64,000 nucleotides of DNA from Lepidurus packardi (Eukaryota; Arthropoda; Branchiopoda; Notostraca; Triopsidae), in the NCBI GenBank assembly GCA_023053545.1, contig JAKZAN010000004.1, positions 8,370,001 to 8,434,000 on the forward strand, in the 5' to 3' direction. This document shows, piece by piece, positions 61,006-64,000 of the stretch. The position numbers and the translations under genes are program-made. The notes beneath the pieces are model-generated. The model was not told the DNA's origin and searched no databases. It worked only from the letters and a program-made list of their open reading frames with translations. The first letter of the stretch is position 1. Every line of letters begins with the position of its first letter.

Positions 61006-62852
61006 ATGAACGTGTACGATAACGGTCGGGTGACGGCTGCGGTGCCCACCTCGGCTTTCCGACAACACAAACTCGAGCAACAAGTAAAGAAACTAACCTT
61101 ATTTAAAAAAAAAAACTCTACAAGTGTTTACTTCTCATTTAGCGTCAAATTTTGGAGCAAAAACAGCGGCAAAAACGTGAAACTCCTAGTATGATCCTCG
61201 CTTCTGAAGGTAGAATCGCGTCAGCAGCTCCAAGACCTCGTAGTGCTCAACCTGGAGCTCAGACAAAGAAAAGTGAACTATTTTTTGCGAAATTTTTGTT
61301 CGAAATATTGTTTTTTTTTTCTTTGGGCTTTCGAAGATGGTGAAGGAGGCTTGACTGCCGTTCAAGTTCTGCCAATGATTGGACAAACCGCAGCTTTTGA
61401 CGTTGTAGACTCAATTCCGGTCCCAGGCAAGCAAAAAAAGGATACAATTGGTAGTTACGGTTTAATTGCTTTTAAGGTCGATTTTAAGGAGAACTTCTTT
61501 ACTTGTGAAGATAAAAGTGACTGTTTTTCGTTACAGGCACGAACAGGAAGAACAAAGGCGTGTTGCTGTCGCCGGTGGGTGCGGGTGATTTATCGGAGCT
61601 GGATACTGATGTTGAAGAAGATGAAGAATCAACTCCAGTGGGCCCAGCTCCTTCTAAATCCAAATCTGTTCAATCCTTAAGCAAAAAATCCAATTTGGAC
61701 CCTCAAATATTGAATTCTGTCAACGCCAATAACCAAAATAGCAGTTTCCCGTCCTTGGAATCTTCGGATCAATTGGATCAGTATGTTCTAGAGCCTGCTC
61801 CTCAAGGCTTCTTGGTAAAATGTAGGATCACGCGAGACAGGAAAGGAATGGATCGCGGGCTGTATCCGACATACTTCTTGCATATGGAACGCGAAGATGG
61901 GAAAAAAGTAAATCGATAAGTGATTCGAGGAAGAAAAAGAAGTAATTTTTTTTTGTTTTAGGTGTTTTTGTTGGCTGCTAGGAAACGAAAGAAGAGTGCC
62001 ACGAGTAACTACCTGATTACTACTGATCCCACCGATTTATCACGTGATGGAGACTCTTTCGTGGGTAAACTCAGGTCTAATTTACTAGGAACCAATTTTA
62101 CGGTCTTTGATGATGGAGATAAGACCAGTTCCCGGAAGGAATTAGCTGCAGTTCTATATGTATGTTGTTTTGTTTATGTCAAAAGGTGATTTTCAATTAA
62201 GCTGTGAATATGTTTTGTAATTTTCGTAGGATACGAACGTGTTGGGATTCAAAGGACCACGGAAAATGACAATTTTGTTGCCAGGAATGAGCGTAGACCA
62301 TCAGCGCAATGATATTTACTCCTCTTCAGAACAAGACGGAATTATAGGTATATTCATGTGTTTTAACGATTGATTTCGATGTCCCTTATAGGATCAAAAG
62401 AAATAATCTGATTATCTCTTAGTTAAAGAAATTCGAAAGAACTAAAGGTTTAAGTTATATTGTATTTAGAACTTGAATGCTTTTTTTAGAGCGTTGGAAG
62501 AATAAGCAACTGGATAACTTAATTGAATTGCATAACAAGACACCTGTCTGGAATGACGACACTCAATCCTATGTTCTCAATTTCCATGGTAGGGTGACAC
62601 AAGCGTCAGTTAAGAATTTCCAGATCGTCCATGCTAGCGATAGTAAGTTTACCCTATTTTTTTTAATTCTTTTTAGAGCTTAGGTATCTTAATTGTTTAT
62701 GTTACATATTATGTTTAGTTGATTATGTGGTGTTACAATTTGGGCGAATAGCAGAGGATATATTTACGATGGATTTCCGCTATCCATTATGCGCCTTGCA
62801 AGCCTTTGGGGCTACTTTAAGTAGTTTCGACAGCAAGCTAGCCTGTGAGTAA
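61006..62852 (+). CDS. Tubby-family protein (TUB/TULP)
   Basis: About eight exons, starting [19 protein letters not shown] basic, Gln-rich N-terminal helix ([20 protein letters not shown]) resembles the region that binds IFT-A in TULP3. A Ser/Asp-rich linker follows, then the tubby domain: [60 protein letters not shown] (phosphoinositide-binding Lys/Arg cluster), [30 protein letters not shown], and the invariant end [19 protein letters not shown]. Tubby proteins carry GPCRs and other membrane proteins into cilia via PI(4,5)P2. Frame was followed exon to exon with no break. Paralogue (TUB or TULP3) is not decided. Confidence 0.93.
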
Positions 62853-63426
62853 GGTTGCAGTTGCACCTAATGGACCTATACTACGCATTCCGCTGATAAT
62901 TCAAGAGTGTTTTAAGCCATTTTTCGTGCATTTTAAGCTGAATCTAGTCATTCGTGTTTAGCCTCGTTTCTCCCTTGTGGGTTTTGCGTGGTAACTTTAT
63001 AATAGTTTCATTGTTGCTCCATATAATCCGTCCATAATTTCCCAAAGATTTTGGTGTATATTTTTGGGGTCAAATTGCGTTGTGATCTGTAATCTTACTT
63101 TCATGAAACAAAGCGAAATGCAAGGAAATACAAGTTTTGACTGTAATAATTAAGATTCGCAGTGGTAAGTAAGCCTGTAGTAATTAAGCTTTTTTATCCC
63201 TAAAAACTGTTTCTTTTTATGGATGGAGTTCATTTGAAGGGTATTCAAAATTATATCAAATCGAGCGCTTCGAACTTGGTCCATTGACCGCCAAGCGGCA
63301 GCATTTATCACACGCGTTTTGTCCGTCTGTGATTTAATGGACTGTTTTGAACCAAATCGGAGTTAATGGTAACGTGTTAATACCTTGTAATTTGTATGTG
63401 ACTCTTGAAATTAATTCAATATAGCA
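62853..63426. other. Tubby 3' UTR and PATL1-like 5' region
   Basis: No coding exon recognised. The sequence ends in an acceptor (AATATAG) two bases before the next start codon, so an upstream 5' UTR exon of the PATL1-like gene probably lies here. Confidence 0.5.
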
Positions 63427-64000
63427 ATGGACGAAGGCTTTTTCGGCTTTGATACAACCGTCTCGGTAAGTCTTGAATATATAATTGTTGGCCATTTTTT
63501 ATTTTTTATTAAGGTCATCGTTTTTTACTCCCAAACATCGCTTGAATAAATTAATAATTTGTTAAATATTAAGGATTTCCGTCGTGTTCCCAGACAGCAA
63601 TTGGGTGATGTAACCATTGAAGATGCTGATTATGACGCGCTAAACGACGAAACGTTTGGAGGAGATGTTTTGGGTACTTTCATTCTTTATTAATTGATAG
63701 GTAACATAATAACTAGTTACATTTTTTTTCATGATTAGATGATGGACTAGACTGGGAAGAAGATCACGAAAAGCTGGCAGAACTCTTAGTAGAGAAAGTA
63801 AAAGAGCTTAAAGAGAATGGACAAGTCCCTCAATCCGCCATAGCCGGAAATGGCTTCCAGCGACCAGATCTGGTAACAAAATATTGCTTTATTCTAAACC
63901 TGTTTACATGTCTATATTAGATCATTGGCAGCAAATAATCAAACTAACCACTCTATGCTATATATAATTTAAGTCTAATTAGCATATCTCTTAGAGTAAA
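63427..64000 (+). CDS. PATL1: PAT1 homologue (mRNA decapping activator), 5' part only
   Basis: Three exons are visible: ATG 63427 (MDEGFFGFDTTVS), one near 63574-63674 and one near 63741-63871, all in phase. The protein begins with an acidic segment, ALNDETFGGDVLDDGLDWEE followed by DHEKLAELL, which parallels the FNDDTFG...DDDWQEAHERLAEL start of animal PATL1. That N-terminal element recruits the DEAD-box helicase DDX6/Me31B. The RNA-binding C-terminal domain lies outside the window, so the call rests on this short segment alone. Confidence 0.7.

Overview
The window is nuclear DNA from an animal, very probably an arthropod. Genes on both strands are broken by short introns (mostly 50-100 bp, GT-AG). 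The tRNAs are eukaryotic, an apparent CYP302A1 (the 'disembodied' ecdysteroid P450) is present, and there are small secreted cuticle-type proteins behind TATA boxes. I cannot fix the species.

Layout. 1-8 kb: the 5' part of a CLCA-family gene (-), then two perfect palindromes, a 667-bp pogo-type MITE, mitochondrial tryptophanyl-tRNA synthetase (+) and pyridoxal kinase (-). 8-18.5 kb: an accessory region with a LINE remnant and a tandem array of secreted PAN/apple-like genes (two intact, at least three broken). A 1.87-kb CACTG-ended transposon sits between array units, and the paralogous unit supplies its empty site. 18.7-21.2 kb: the CYP302A1-like gene (-); three of its introns each hold a tRNA-Pro gene, one for each of the anticodons CGG, TGG and AGG. 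21.9-26.4 kb: a DENND2-like Rab exchange factor (-). 27.5-29.5 kb: an Ig + LDL-A single-pass receptor (+) with PPxY motifs. 30.9-31.5 kb: a small secreted protein (+). 32.4-43.5 kb: UTP20, a large ribosome-biogenesis protein (-). 44.4-49.4 kb: a complete but decayed hAT transposon with an exact 8-bp target duplication, itself carrying a nested 1.6-kb element. 50-53.7 kb: SRRM1 (-).

54-64 kb is compact housekeeping sequence: a Gly/Tyr-rich secreted protein (+), cysteinyl-tRNA synthetase (+), SDHAF2 (-) head-to-head with ETFRF1 (+), POLR1D (-), a Tubby-family gene (+) with two X-box motifs upstream, and the start of a PATL1-like gene (+).

The genes do not form one pathway. Themes that recur are translation and ribosome production (two synthetases, three tRNA-Pro genes, UTP20, POLR1D), mitochondrial factors (WARS2, SDHAF2, ETFRF1, the P450) and flavoprotein handling by the SDHAF2/ETFRF1 pair. 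Exon boundaries were read by eye from splice consensus and reading frame. Family names come from recognising conserved motifs, without a database search.
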